A DNA stretch of 64,000 nt from Polymyxa betae (taxonomy: Eukaryota > Endomyxa > Phytomyxea > Plasmodiophorida > Plasmodiophoridae), in the NCBI GenBank assembly GCA_003693705.1, contig RBZT01000989.1, forward strand, positions 1-64,000, read 5' to 3'. The notes below the pieces were generated by a model. That model worked only from the letters and a program-made list of their open reading frames with translations. It searched no databases and was not told the origin of the DNA. Shown in pieces: positions 1 to 19,900 of this stretch (position 1 is the stretch's first letter; every line of letters starts with the position of its first letter). The position numbers were made by a program, and so were the translations under genes.

Positions 1-1426
1 ATTCACTGCCGAGCCACTCATGGTAGCTCTCTACCTCCCTCTTAAGAAACAAACAAATGCAATTATTCAGACATTGCAGAGACTTTAGATGAATTAGGAA
101 AATAACTAAATTGAAAGACAACGGGGCTGTGAGGGCGACAAGTGGGATTGGACAGCGATGACGTCAACGACAGTCAAGGAATAACAATGGCAAAAGACAT
201 CACTTTTCAGCTTTTTTTAGGTGGATCCGCACCTCCTTAGGGATTGAGGGCAATTAATTTATGGGGTGGACTATTGAATACGATACTAAACGGCAGCAGC
301 CTGGAAGCCGAAGAAATCGTCCAAGATCCGCGCCAATGCTACACAGCAGCCTTGCCATTCATTTCAGCATTGTTTACTATGTGATCCAAATGGAACGTCT
401 TTCGAAGTACCAACTTTGAGCAAATGGGGCATCAACAGCAGCATTTTAAAAAGACTGGAATTGCGTTTTTTTATTTAACTCTTGAATCGGCGTCCTCCAA
501 CTGAGTTTGCCCCCAAAACGATTGCAATATCGGTGTGCAATGGAATAAAAATTTCTACGTAGAATGCAAAAACCGAGTACAGTACTGTACTGCCTCTTCT
601 CAGGGAGTTAAAAGATTTTAGAAGAAAGTCTAAAAAATTCTTAGATCACAGAAAAAGCAGCTGAAGGAATGTCAGCTTCTATTTGTGAAAGATTAAGAAC
701 AGCCTGCCAGTCCAAGGGCTGGCGGGTTGCTTGGCTGACGTTGTCGTCGTGGTCGCCGTCAAGGTATTTCATCCATCAAATCGTGGAATTGGGTCACAAC
801 TGTCACTTACTCCTGAGAAATCGGTGTTGCAGCCCAAATATCGATCAAGAATTTCGGTCAATTTGGTTTAAGATTGGTATCGAGTGACGAACGTATATAA
901 CTACCTAAAGGACTTTTCTCCATTAATACGAACGACGAATATGTTCTGCATTGGGATAAACTTGCCCACAAAATGAAATCCTGAACAAGGAACAAACTTA
1001 ATATCCAAAAAATAGTAAAAAATACTGTAGTAAAACGTCTGTGTCTACCTAAACTTTTGTAATCACCAATCAACTTCCTAACAATATCAAACCGTTATAA
1101 ATAATAGTAGTAACTTAGTAAACTAACTTTCAAAATCGAGAAATAGGTTTTTGTTCCTCTTGATGAAAACTGCGTTCTATGTCTCGTTTACCCATCAGTC
1201 CCATCTATCTGCGGAAATACCGTATCCTATCAAAATTCCCGAGTTAAGCTGTCCGCAACGGTACTGAGTAGCAGCTTTATCATTTTAGCCATCTGCACTC
1301 TGGGCCGAGCTTACGAACTGAAATCCATTCTAATCACAGATGCATTTTTATAGGTCGTCCATTATCCACTGGCAGTCATTTGGGATAGACGAATCTGTCA
1401 TACTTGTTGCAAGACACACTCCCTAT
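1..1426. other. No recognisable gene
   Basis: I see no coding region I can support here. The open frames are short, lack family motifs and do not join through plausible splice sites. Composition is A+T-leaning and includes homopolymer-rich stretches around 545-660 and 960-1110. The stretch at about 1241-1280 partly resembles one at about 5811-5860. Confidence 0.5.
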
Positions 1427-2221
1427 TTACAAAAGCTAAGTAAAAACGAAATTCTCATGGGCAAGTTACCTGTGCTGTTCTCCTTATCTCGCCGTGCAAT
1501 ATGGCAGCTTCGGCATTGGTTGAAATAGCTGCTCTTGCCTGAGCTTGATTCAAACCAATCAATGCACAAAGATTCATAACGTCGTAAGGATTTCGGATGG
1601 AGAGTGCACCAAGAGCTGAAGATGTTATAATAAGATTCTTCCCTTTGGTAACTCGGACCAGGTTCATGCAGTTGGACAAGATATGGTGTCGTGATGCTGA
1701 ATCTGCGATAATGGGTCCATAGGATATTTCAAAATAGATCCCTCGCGATATAGCAGAATCAACAGCAGGAAACTTTAGTTGGAAAGGAAGACGGCCAGAT
1801 AGATCGAGAGATATTATATCACAATCGATCGATTGGCAGCATTGATAGAAAAGCTTTTCAGAGGTAGGACGGACCGAAAGCAGGTCATAAGACTGAATGC
1901 ATGCATTATTCGACGACAATGAATGCACCTGTTGCAAATCTTCTAATAAAACATTTAATCTAGATTTCATAGAGAACGGCCTCGGGCTTGACAACGATAT
2001 GCCGATTGCTGGTTTTGGTGGAATTTTGATGGACGATTTCGAAAGAACCTTGCCGGTAACAGATTCAATTAGGGCAATACCATCGTAACCAACTATGTTA
2101 GCACTAAGATGAATCACAACGTATTACAATGACACATACAGTCCTTGAAGGTCTGAAGGGCAGGTGGACCTCTTTTCTGATGATTATACAGATCGGATGG
2201 AATACCCAGATCCCAGAACAT
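1427..2221 (-). CDS. RPP30: RNase P/MRP protein subunit p30 (RPP30/Rpp1)
   Basis: This is a protein subunit of nuclear RNase P and RNase MRP, which mature tRNA 5' ends and pre-rRNA. The central exon carries the family blocks in order: [14 protein letters not shown], a [14 protein letters not shown]-like segment, [43 protein letters not shown] and an [15 protein letters not shown]-like block with RRTA. Exon 1 (2221-2136) starts at an ATG and gives the typical N-terminus [12 protein letters not shown] 32-nt GT-AG intron (2135-2104) restores frame into the [12 protein letters not shown] segment. A second intron of about 34 nt follows RRTAQ, and the protein ends two residues later at 1427-1429. 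The charged tail of the human protein is absent. It is divergent from UBA5, with 101 bp between start codons. Family assignment is strong; exact splice sites are inferred. Confidence 0.9.
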
Positions 2222-2322
2222 TTCAAAGAGAGACAAATTTCAGAATTGCGCAGTCGCTCAGTCTATCTTTCTTTCGAATTTCGATTTCTCTACGGCTCCG
2301 ACTCACTGACATTTTGTTGCAA
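2222..2322. promoter_or_regulatory. Short bidirectional promoter, RPP30/UBA5
   Basis: This 101-bp gap separates the inferred start codons of RPP30 (minus) and UBA5 (plus), so both transcription start regions must lie in or overlap it. It is pyrimidine-rich in the middle (about 2255-2300). No TATA box is evident. The boundaries depend on the chosen starts: another in-frame ATG for UBA5 lies at 2197 but would overlap RPP30 exon 1. Confidence 0.5.
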
Positions 2323-3738
<1,416 letters not shown>

Positions 3739-3880
3739 ATGCCGTGAATCATCGAAAGATTTTCATAACGAGCACGGCTGTTTGTAATTCCTCTCCATCT
3801 GGGCATAATCCTGTTAAGTGTACATGATAACGAACGGTTCATAATGAAAACCGATACTGTTCATTGCATTAATATTCCAT

Positions 3881-4224
3881 TTAAGCCTTTTTGGCAGGTT
3901 CTGCCTCATAGATAATGGGAGGCTCATCGAACAAATGCATTTCGGGAGGCGACGAGATTAGCCATTCCAGAGTCCCATGCATAGTAGCATCAATTACATC
4001 GTCGGGGCCATAATCTTTAGGATCGTAGCTGATATATTAAGTATTAGACATAGAAGGCTACATACAGTAGGAATGTACCTCTGGATTTTCCAACCTTCCT
4101 CGTCACCGTCTTCGGGGAACGATTCTTTAGCTGCTGGTTTAGCTGCCGGTGACGCGAAAGCCCGAGTAGCTTTATTGTGAAGAGACGGTCGAAGACGAGT
4201 CCAAAAACGGATTGACGACAGCAT
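3881..4224 (-). CDS. cox1-C: Nuclear-encoded C-terminal fragment of cytochrome c oxidase subunit 1
   Basis: This is a small two-exon gene of about 98 codons. The N-terminus (MLSSIRFWTRLRPSLHNK, then TRAFASP) is basic, hydroxylated and free of acids, like a mitochondrial presequence. A 50-nt GT-AG intron (4029-4078) joins to a segment with YDPKDYGPDDVIDATMHG, then TLEWLISSPPEMHLFDEPP. The TLEW-SSPP-H-F-E/DxPP pattern is the C-terminal tail of Cox1, which is normally encoded in mitochondrial DNA. A separate nuclear gene for this tail is described in the literature for Acanthamoeba and other protists as an ancient Cox1 fission. The product would assemble in trans with a truncated mtDNA-encoded Cox1. 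The gene lies convergent with UBA5. The tail match is to a short motif recalled from the family, so the call is good but not certain. Confidence 0.68.
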
Positions 4225-6401
4225 GACGGCGATCAAACCCAATAGAAGATGGATGCAGAATGTAAACTGTAGGCAACTTGATAACGCTGAATGGGTCCGG
4301 GAAGGGGTTCCGCCTTGCAGGCATTTGAGAGACCGGCTTCGTCATTCTCCAGCTATCTACCGCACCGCATCGAGTCCGAATTTCAGTTTTTTGGTAAACC
4401 ATTGTTGAACAACGAAAGAAGATTCCAAACGTTTTGTTTTTGAGACAAAGTTGTCAGTTTGCTTTCTACACAAATTGACGGCGTGAGATTGCGGTCTCGA
4501 ATATTTTCGTTGATCTGAACAGTAAACGTGCTTCTGTTTGATAGTGAAAAGTCATTGGTCGTACGAAACAAACGACCATTGATGAACGCCCATCAGGGTA
4601 TCATTCGAGGCTCTTTTAAAACAACCTCAGCTTCTGAAGCTATTGAGCTGTCAGTTTCATCAATTTTGGGAGGCTTCCAATGACCAGAAGATAACATCTC
4701 ACATCCTTGTGTTGTTTGACCGTGTTCCATTGAAATGGCTCATCGGTTAGATACGTTTTCTAGTTACGTTTGGAAGACTTCCTGTAGTTCAGAACAATCT
4801 CAAAGTGGTTGCTTTTGGATGTTTCTTTCAGTCTCTATACTTTATCGGTAATACTGTTAATAACAGCACCGGAAAACTATCAGCAGATTAGATAGCATGT
4901 GTTCCACTGATAGCACAATACCTGCTAGATAAAATTGGGCAATTGTAAAGGGAGCTTGGAAGATGTATGTCAGTATGTGTCGACTGCAAGCCGGGTGGGA
5001 GCCATTGAAGCTTCATAGCTAGTTGCCCAGTTCGGGTCAACTTTACAACTGGGACCTCATATCCATCTACAGCACGTGGTATCATGCTGAACACATCAAT
5101 GGTAGTAACTGATTGCCAGTGTGCCTTGCTTAGTATAGGATGAAGTCACAACAATATCGTAAGATCGGCATTGTAATGATGCCTGTATTAGAAATCAAAC
5201 AGGGGGAAGGCCCAGCCTCGCTCAGATTTACCCGAGTTGGCAAAAACAAACGATTTTCCAAAGAGTACAATTTGCAACTTGATTTTAAAGCTGAAAATCA
5301 TCAAACATCGTTGTTTAGTGGAGTTAAATATTATGGGAAGCTATAGCCTTTAGATCATAATATGCTTTACTACCTAAGGACTGTTCTCCTTTTCATCTTC
5401 CTCACCCGTTCCTGACATGCTGGATATGGCTTTAAAGACAACCAATCTCTCAACTATCGGATGGAGGCAATTCCTCTTTTTCGAATGAATGAAGGCTCGT
5501 GTCAAGAAGCTCCTTTCACACGAGGCAGTCGAGGCAGCCAGTGAGGAAAGGGGCCAATGAGTGCCATAAAAAACAGAATTGATAGGGGGTATTGGCCTTC
5601 TTTATCAACATATTATAGCGGGAAGAATACTGACTTTCTCAGCACGAGCACTGATAATGATCTCAGTTACGTATACTGCGAAAACAGCTCAACCATTGCA
5701 CTCGCAACGTCGGCATTCCCGACCTTCATACTGAAGAGTTTATCTTCAAATGATGGGTGAAGCTCGTTCACACTGTTTAGATCGAATTGGCACTGATTAA
5801 TAGTGATTACAGAGTTAATAAGGTATCCGCAACAGCACTGTAGCGCTAATAAGCTTCACAATTTCATGAATATTTATAAATGTTCCCAAAACGAGTCATC
5901 TCGAAAGTATAGATGCAACTCTCCGAACAGTTAGGTTTCTACGATTACTCGGGCTGCCGAACGCGAGCTCGTCAGTTAATCAAGTCCGAAGCTTTCGTAA
6001 CAGATGATCTGTTTGATCACTCCCAAGTAACATAATAAAAGATCGTCCGGCCGTCCCCGGCTCTGTATTCTCAGTGTTTCAAACGCTGATGTGTTTGATC
6101 AGAGCCTTGTAAACAGTTGACCCCGGAACCAAGCTCAGTAACCGTTGGAAGCGGATTTTATTTGAGAGAGAGACAGTGTGTCAAGAGTGAAGCATAAAAA
6201 AGCAGTGAGCCCTCCAGCAGTCGACGGCTGAAACGGCATATTGATTAAAAAGTGCTTGCTGTTACTAAGCTGCGTTTGCCGCCATTTCCGTCAGGTACGA
6301 GATCGATCAATCTCAAAAAATGTCGTCGTTGTTACCCTTGAGGGGTGTTTGCCCAATGTTCTTGTTTGGATTCCAAGACGAAATCATAGAAGGCCCACAT
6401 C
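4225..6401. other. Intergenic region, no supported gene
   Basis: There are several short open frames here on both strands (for example around 4592-4724 minus, 4888-5094 minus and 5140-5346 plus). None shows a recognised motif or joins convincingly through introns. A segment at 5811-5860 partly resembles 1241-1280. The 6100-6400 part is probably 5' flank of the downstream membrane-protein gene. Confidence 0.4.
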
Positions 6402-8649
6402 ATGTTGATGTTAGTGCTGTTACTACAGGGCGCGGCCCAAGCCTCGTTACAGATCATGGAGGGGCCCCTGACAAACCGGTCGTACCCGGCAGTCCCGACA
6501 TCGCTGTTCATCGGTCCGCAGAATAACGTTACGGTGGTCGGCGAGCTGGTTTACGTTGCGGATCTGGATCCATGTAATCCAGATGGCCTGGACACTGCCA
6601 CGGTCGCGGGTAAGATGCTTCTATTGAATTGGGGCACCTGCAGTCGTGCGGTCCAGTACGATCTATGGGTCACAACAGGCGTCACTGCTCTTATCGGTGA
6701 GAATTCTCTTTCGTTCATACTGGTCACTTCATAAATTAAGGTTTTAAGTGTTGAATCCTTTTGACATTTTTCAACGTTGAAGATCATTTTTGCACTTTTT
6801 AAATAACTTTCAGATTGACGTTTCCAAACTTGGTTGCAATTTGATATTGGCTTAGTACAGAGCTCATATACACCTGTTGGGGTGGTCTGCTATCTACGCG
6901 ATGGTGTCGTGACAGCACTTAATCAGCAGGTCTTATTCGTTGAGGAAACCCAGAACACCGAACTAATCGCCGTCCTACTGGAGGCCTCCACCCGTGGCGG
7001 CCTACGAGTTGCACTGGCGCCGACCCGTACCCGTGGCTGGACATGTACGACAGCTGGCCGTACCAGTTGCTGGCATGTTACATCTCGTCGGCGTTGTTCG
7101 CTCTGAGTTATTGTCATGGACGTTCCTCTGGCGCCATATTGTACTGGTACGCCGGCGTAGGTCCAGCTGCGGACGGCGGCTGGCATTCCTGCGGTACCTG
7201 TTGCATGATCTGCAAGCTGCGCATCTGGGTCTGCTTGTCCAGGGTTGCGTCTCCGTCGTGCTGACCCCTAGTCCGTGTGCTGGGCCGGTACTTCTCCTCA
7301 GCGACGTTATCAGGACCCGTACATAGGTTCTTCGTGCCGGAGATGTATGGGTGGACGTCTTTGACGGCCTTGATCGTGTCGTCGATCTGGAATCTGGGCT
7401 GGCGTCGGGTCCGTGGCCTCGCTGCAGCAGTCTATGGTGCTCCGTGTATTGACAGGGCAGTTCCCTGTGGTCCGGGCTGCGCTCTACGGGTTTCTGATCG
7501 GATCCGATTTGGCGCTGTCATCAGCGGTGGCCATACTGAACATCGACTACCTGTCGCCGTATTTCACGCTGTTCTCGGTCATGGTTCTGATTACGTTACT
7601 CGTCGTGGCGTTACAGTTCTTAAGCAGTGCGATCCGGTTCGTGGTGCTGGCCCGCGCCAACCGCTTTAACACCATGCATGTTAGTAAGCGATCCAATCTC
7701 CTGTGTACAAGTGTTGAGACAGAGTCCAATTCTGGTGGCGCACGTCATACTCCCGCGACTGGCTGCGCCGTCTCCACTGGTCATCTCGAGGAAGGGAGGG
7801 TGCAACCCTCTGATGACAACGGTGCCAACAGTTGAAGACGGAGAAGTCCGTGGCGGAGTTTTGGTTTATATGGTAATGCCCTAATTCTATACTGTGATAT
7901 ATAATGCCTCCGGGCCATAATACAATTCATTCTGCTATTGATTGTGTTTAGCTCACATCGTTCTGAATCGTAGCCGCTTCCCGGAGCGAGAAATCCAACA
8001 ATGCACGAATATGTATCGCGTATGTGCAAGCTTGTCATCTGTCTCGGTCTTGTCATGTTAGTCAGCGTCGCCAACTGGATCTGTAATACTGTATTTATTT
8101 CTGGTTTTCAATTTTTCTAACGTTTGATTTGTTGTTTGTATCATGATAATGGCGGTTTCAATGAATTTACTGGAATAGCGTTAACAACCGAGTTGTAGGG
8201 TTTAGGGTTTGCTGACTATGAACATCCAATTACAAAATTTTAATTGATGTATCGTTCTTCTATTTTCTGTATGAAAGCACAAACTTTGATTTTGGCAAAA
8301 TTTGCAAGAACTTGAATGAAAATTATACTATCGCTGCCACTTACTTTATTGTATTTCACCTTTTTCTTTAGTTGTTTGTTTTTCAATCTATCAATGTCAA
8401 ATATTGGCTTCAGGGATCGGATTCGATCCACGCACCAAGACGCCGGATGGCTGGTTTCCGATCGTAACCGTGGCGACATGGGCACATGCCATCGCATGTA
8501 ACATTGTGGCCCTGTTACTGAAGCCAAAACTTACAGACTCGAGTGCCGGGTTGGCCGTCGTCCAGGGTGGCGCTCTACAGATGCTGCCGCAGGTTAAACG
8601 CGCCACTGTACAGCCCAAACATCTCAAGTCCAGCAACGTTACTGGATAG
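6402..8649 (+). CDS. Putative PA-like ectodomain, multi-pass membrane protein (splicing unresolved)
   Basis: The ATG at 6402 opens a signal peptide (MLMLVLLLQGAAQAS). An ectodomain follows with GKMLLLNWGTCSRAVQYDLW and VTTGVTALI, which resembles a protease-associated (PA) fold. After an intron of about 165 nt the ectodomain continues, then come hydrophobic segments: about 7040-7130, 7190-7260, 7350-7400, and 7480-7650 with SPYFTLFSVMVLITLLVVAL. A last exon (about 8424-8649) carries GWFPIVTVATWAHAIACNIVALLL and ends at TAG. The frame changes several times between 7000 and 7420. A 31-nt intron explains the change near 7270 and a 19- or 52-nt intron the one near 7410. The change near 7000-7090 needs either a 45-nt intron or an indel. 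The 6950-7830 part is noticeably more G+C-rich than its surroundings. A receptor-like role is possible but I do not recognise the family. Confidence 0.4.
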
Positions 8650-10586
8650 ACGTGTTCCGTCAACGTTACGTCTATGCTACAGTACCAGTGGTGGATCACC
8701 GAGCAAGTCCTGCCTCGTCACATTGGTGGTCGCAATCACAAGCGGACTCTCATGTCGTCACGAAAGTTCGGATCTTCGAAACGAGCCGGATACGGTTGCG
8801 ATAACATAGCCCGTAGCGCTGCAACAAATTGTAATATATATGAGAGATAAGCAATTACATGTCGGCGTTGATCTAAAGTCAGAGTATCTTATTGACAATG
8901 TGAAATGTGAGATTGAAGAATTCCTGGAAGTTCGAAGACACAAGCAGACGGGTGAATGTGGTGAAAATGATCAGGATAGTTGGGAGCCGAATGATAACCT
9001 TTGATATGTGACTGATCTAATAAAGAGATTCAACTTGACACAGGACACAGGCAAATGAAGGGATGTGAAATGGATATTTCTGTTCAACGCCAGCGTTGAG
9101 TAAACCTTCCTCCAGGTTTGTCCCATGAGATTTCTATGAGGATTTCCTGAGGGAAGCCCTTGAGCATAAGTGCCCTATATTCGAAGTAGCGTAAAATGTG
9201 TTTTCTATTCAAGTGTTCACGATTTGTTTGATCGGCGAAAATCCGTTTGCCTAATAGTCAAGGGGTTCGACATATTTCGCAAATTCGCGCGTTAGACACG
9301 TAGCTTATACAGTAGCCGTGAATTGTTTTGTTCCGATTTCTTATACTGTGCTTAGTGTACTGGGACTAGAAAATGATCACTGGAATAGTGCGCTCACCAC
9401 GCAGTTTTCGATAGGTCTCATGTCATGAAATACGTGCTACAGTCTTCCCCCCAATATAACGCCATTGTGTTGTTTCCGAATTGAACACAGGGGTTGTGTT
9501 TTGTTCGAAACCCTAACACAACACAGCTGTGTTGTATTTAGGATACAGCCCCAAACTTCTCGAAGGTGACCAAACCTTCACGCCTGGAATAGACACAATT
9601 CATTCTGTCTGAATGCATACAAGAACGAATCAATCTCAGATTTTCAGACAGATTTTTTTGTACTCTGCTCGATTTTAGATCTTAGCATTACGTAATTCTG
9701 CACGACAACATTGATGACTATTTGCTGCTGTCAGAAAGCGATTTAGCTCTTCAAATTCCTCAAGTGAATTTGGCTCGAAGTCGACAAACCCCGACTACTT
9801 TTGAAACCTCGTTAATGACATCCGAAGAATTTCGACATCTAACAATTTCAAACGCCGAATGAAATATTTTGATTCCACTCTGAGCTGGAGCTCGATCACG
9901 ATCATCAACATATTCCTTTCCATCCAAAGGCTTTTTCAAAAAAATTTAGGAGATTTTGTCATCTAAACCGAATCTCCTTGACCACTACTGCAGCTGGCTT
10001 CTAAGTAACATTACTGCAATGATGTGAGAGCCATTCACTACTGTACAAACAGTCAATGAAATATTGCTTTCGGGAATTAAAAAATGATCCCAAAGCAATC
10101 TGCATCTGAGGAAAGTATGCTTTGGTGTCATCAAGTGATCAAATCAGTCGTGCATAATATTATTATGGTGCTCAATCAGAAACAATCCGAACCGTTTGGA
10201 GAAACGTGAATTATTGCAATAAATTAATTTAATAGTGATATGGTTCATATAACATGTCAGGCAAAACGGTAGAGAACTATAGGCGGGCAGAGTGCCATCA
10301 GAATAATCCTACTCATCTCTTGTGTTTTGTTGAACGATTCTGATTTCCTACCGATTTGCATCAGGAAAAAATGCGCGGCGCGGCCCGAAAAGGGGGGATT
10401 TCTGATTGCATTCGGTACAGGTGCCGACCAATCCGCCCAATCCGGTGCCATTGATAGACTTGCGTAGTGATTAAGTCGATGTCCAATTGACTTTCACAGA
10501 AGCCCAATTATCTCCCTATCTGGACGCCGACAGGGGCGTTCATTGCTCTAAAATAATTCCTGCTCCAGTGTTAATCAGATATCTGG
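8650..10586. other. Gene-poor interval
   Basis: About 1.9 kb without a supportable coding region. Open frames are short and motif-free. The only structure seen is a nested set of inverted repeats at 9493-9535. The last 100-200 bp are probably the promoter of the CHD gene. Confidence 0.5.
9493..9535. repeat. Overlapping inverted repeats / hairpin
   Basis: GTTGTGTT (9493-9500) is perfectly complementary to AACACAAC (9515-9522). The latter overlaps an 18-nt perfect palindrome, ACAACACAGCTGTGTTGT (9518-9535). The two structures are mutually exclusive because they share bases. No function can be assigned. Confidence 0.6.
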
Positions 10587-16866
<6,280 letters not shown>

Positions 16867-16996
16867 AGCAGTCGATTCGGTGTTTAAGATTTGCTGGATT
16901 CATTGCTGAGCAAGTCAATTGTGCGTCATATTAATTTATAAAGTAATTCCAGTGTACTTTATTATCTGCTGGTATTAAGTGAACATCAGTGTTAAA

Positions 16997-19900
16997 ATGA
17001 AGTTTATCTTTCAATACATCTGTCATATGTCAATTGAATGTACTGACTACAGTACACCAGCTTTGATCGCTGACATTTCCCAAAAGTTGCATGAAATCAC
17101 CTACGGAGTTGGGCTGTTCCACGGTGTCCGTCACGCATTCGGTTGGAATCGGGTTCCTTGAGAAATTTTAATTCTGGAGTGGCTGGCGCTCTCTAAAGGT
17201 GGCATCAATCTGGAATGCAAAATGCAGGACAATTTCCTGTATTCGTTGCTATCTAATAGAGCCACTGCACCTGATTATATTCGCCAATTGAAATCAATAA
17301 CGGTCAGTTACATCATTCAAAAGCTTAATGAGGAGGATTGAAACTGAGAAATATTTAGAATAACGATGTGAGCTTAATCAATAGAATCGCTCACCTGGGG
17401 CTCATGTTTCCTCATTTATCTAATATTATCTGCGACCAACTTCCAGATCGAATTGATTTGTCTCATAATGGGTAACCTATAGAGCAGACGCCCATATCGA
17501 CATCTCTTAACAATTTGTTAGGATGACTTCATCGTTAGTGGCTCTACTACAGAGTGGGCTTCCATACAAACGAATCGTTCCTCTTATAGACAGCTGTGAT
17601 CTTCTCTCTCGCAGCCACAACGATCCCGATTCTAAGCGCGCTCTGCTTTTGTCATTGAAGATTTCAGAACCGAACGTCATTTATCATGACGAACGCCTCT
17701 GGCAGCCTGCCATCAATCGGCAACATACTGCCCGCGTACCATGCACGCCTTCGTCGCTGGTCGTGCTGGATCATCTGGTCCAGGCTCTAGAGTCACTACA
17801 GAATGCATATGATGCATCATTGCCGATATTGATATCTGGTCCTGGATCGTGCGGGAAATCTTCGTTGATTGATGCATTCGTGTCTACATTACCGACATCA
17901 AATCTGACTCGATTATTTATTGATAGCGGGACGGATTTGAAATCATTAATTGGAACATATTCATGTACAGAAGTTGCTGGACAATTCCGATGGGTTCCAG
18001 GGCCTATTGCATTAGCTGCTTTTAATGGTACTAATGTCGTCATCGAGGTACTTGGGAAACCCTAAAACCCTAGACCCTAACCTCACCTTTCTCGTCAGGA
18101 TTTGGATCGCGTCCCCGTTGATTTGATTCAGTCGTTACGTTCACTATTAGAATGTCGCCTATTGACAATACCAGAGCTTGGTCAGACCATACAAGCCCAT
18201 CCTAATTTCCGTCTATTCGCCACAAGATCAACCTCAACTACCTCTTCATTCCCACTTCATGCTCTATTCGCCAAGATCACACTACCAGCTTTGTCACTTT
18301 CAGATCTCCAACAAATCATCAGCAACCAGTTTGAATCACTTCGTCCTCATCTCCATCTCATCCTGCAAACGTACGCAACGGCGATCGCTGCGAATAGCGC
18401 CATTGGTGTTCGTGCCCTGCTTCGTCTCATTCGACGACTTGATCACATGCAGATTCCACAACGATTAACATCACATATTCGTGAACAGATCGTTCAGCAT
18501 GTTCATGTCTGTCTTGTTATCAATATGATGCCATCAGATGCACGTAATCAGCTCTCAGCTGCATTGGCCCAGATCTGGACCATCGACGATCGCAGAAACC
18601 ATTTCATTCTGCACGAACAAGTCCCGGAGACTGCACCGAGGACGCCCTCGCTGGCGCCGACCTCGTTCGCTCGCCGACTTCTCTGGCGTCTTTCAGGTGC
18701 TATTGAACAGAATGAGCCTGTTCTATTAGTAGGAGAGACAGGTAATGGGAAGACCGTCATTATCGAGGAGTTGGCATTACAGCATGGACGACGTCTTGTA
18801 GTTGTAAATCTATCACAACAGACAGATCCACAAGATCTTATTGGTGGATTTAAACCTATTGAGCTCAAATCAACTGCTATTCCCATACTGAATCAGTTCG
18901 CTTCATTGTTCCCCAAAACATTCTCTCGCTCAAACAATGTCCGTTTCTGTTATCGCTTTTGCGTTTTATTGCCTGAAATTCGTGTTTATTTCAATGTCAG
19001 TACCGTCACTGAAAGCTGATTGCCATTTAGGTCTCGTTCTTGCAATCTATAAGAAAGGCTTTCGAAGATGGGCGGTATCGCTCTCTGGCCACGATGCTTT
19101 TGTCTTGCTGTGAAATGGCTCTTGGGCGTGAATGTCGTCATAGCAAGCAATGGGTGCAATTGCAGGTAAGAGATTTGTCATACAATCAGATGTTGAGATG
19201 ACACATATTGTTTTAGGACGATGTAGAGAAGTATCTGGGTCAAGTTCGGCATCATGAATCTGGAGCTTTATCATTCGGATTTGTAGAAGGTGCTCTAACT
19301 CAGGCACTTCGTAATGGTGATTGGATTCTGCTGGATGAAATCAATCTGGCTTCAGCTGATGCTCTGCATTGTCTCTCATCTTTATTAGAATCTGCATCAT
19401 CATCATTAACATTATCAGAACATGGATCTGAACATGTTCCAAGACATGACGCTTTCCGTCTATTCGCTTGCATGAATCCACCAACCGATTCATGTCGTCG
19501 TCCACTTCACCCGACTTTCCGTCAACGGTTCTTGGTGCTATTCATTGATGATGTCACTGAGAAGAACGATCTATTGGCCATTGTTCATCATATGCTACCG
19601 ACATTACCGAAATCAATTGATTCACAAGCAATAGTGGATGCGTATCTGAAGTCCAGAGAGATGGCTCTGAATCATGTCTTATCTAGTGATGAAGGTCTAG
19701 GGTTTAGGGTTCCTCTATGTTTTACTGACTCGTGTTTATCAGAGGTTGGTGAACGTCCAACATATTCACTACGAACATTATGTCGTGCATTAAAATATGC
19801 ATATGAAACACATAGTACATTAACATTAGAGAGAGCTCTTTATGAAGGTCTTCAGCTCGCCTTTATTACACCACTTGATCCACGTTCAAGATTATTGACC

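Noticed and set aside
669-887. A plus-strand frame of 72 codons near the window start.
   Set aside because: No motif, no splice partners, low-complexity surroundings.
2164-2322. A longer UBA5 N-terminus starting at 2164 or 2197.
   Set aside because: 2164 is GTG, and both starts would overlap the well-supported RPP30 exon 1. The peptide also does not match UBA5.
4888-5094. A minus-strand frame with a protein-like start (MIPRAVDGYEVPVV).
   Set aside because: No family motif and no convincing onward exon; kept as unsupported.
5140-5346. A plus-strand frame of 68 codons.
   Set aside because: Too short, motif-free and isolated in a gene-poor region.
16997-17161. A separate 55-residue ORF resembling a small membrane protein (VGLFHGVRHAFG).
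   Set aside because: A 39-nt GT-AG intron removes its last codons and the TGA, joining it in frame to the midasin N-terminal helix EILILEWLAL. It is better read as midasin exon 1.
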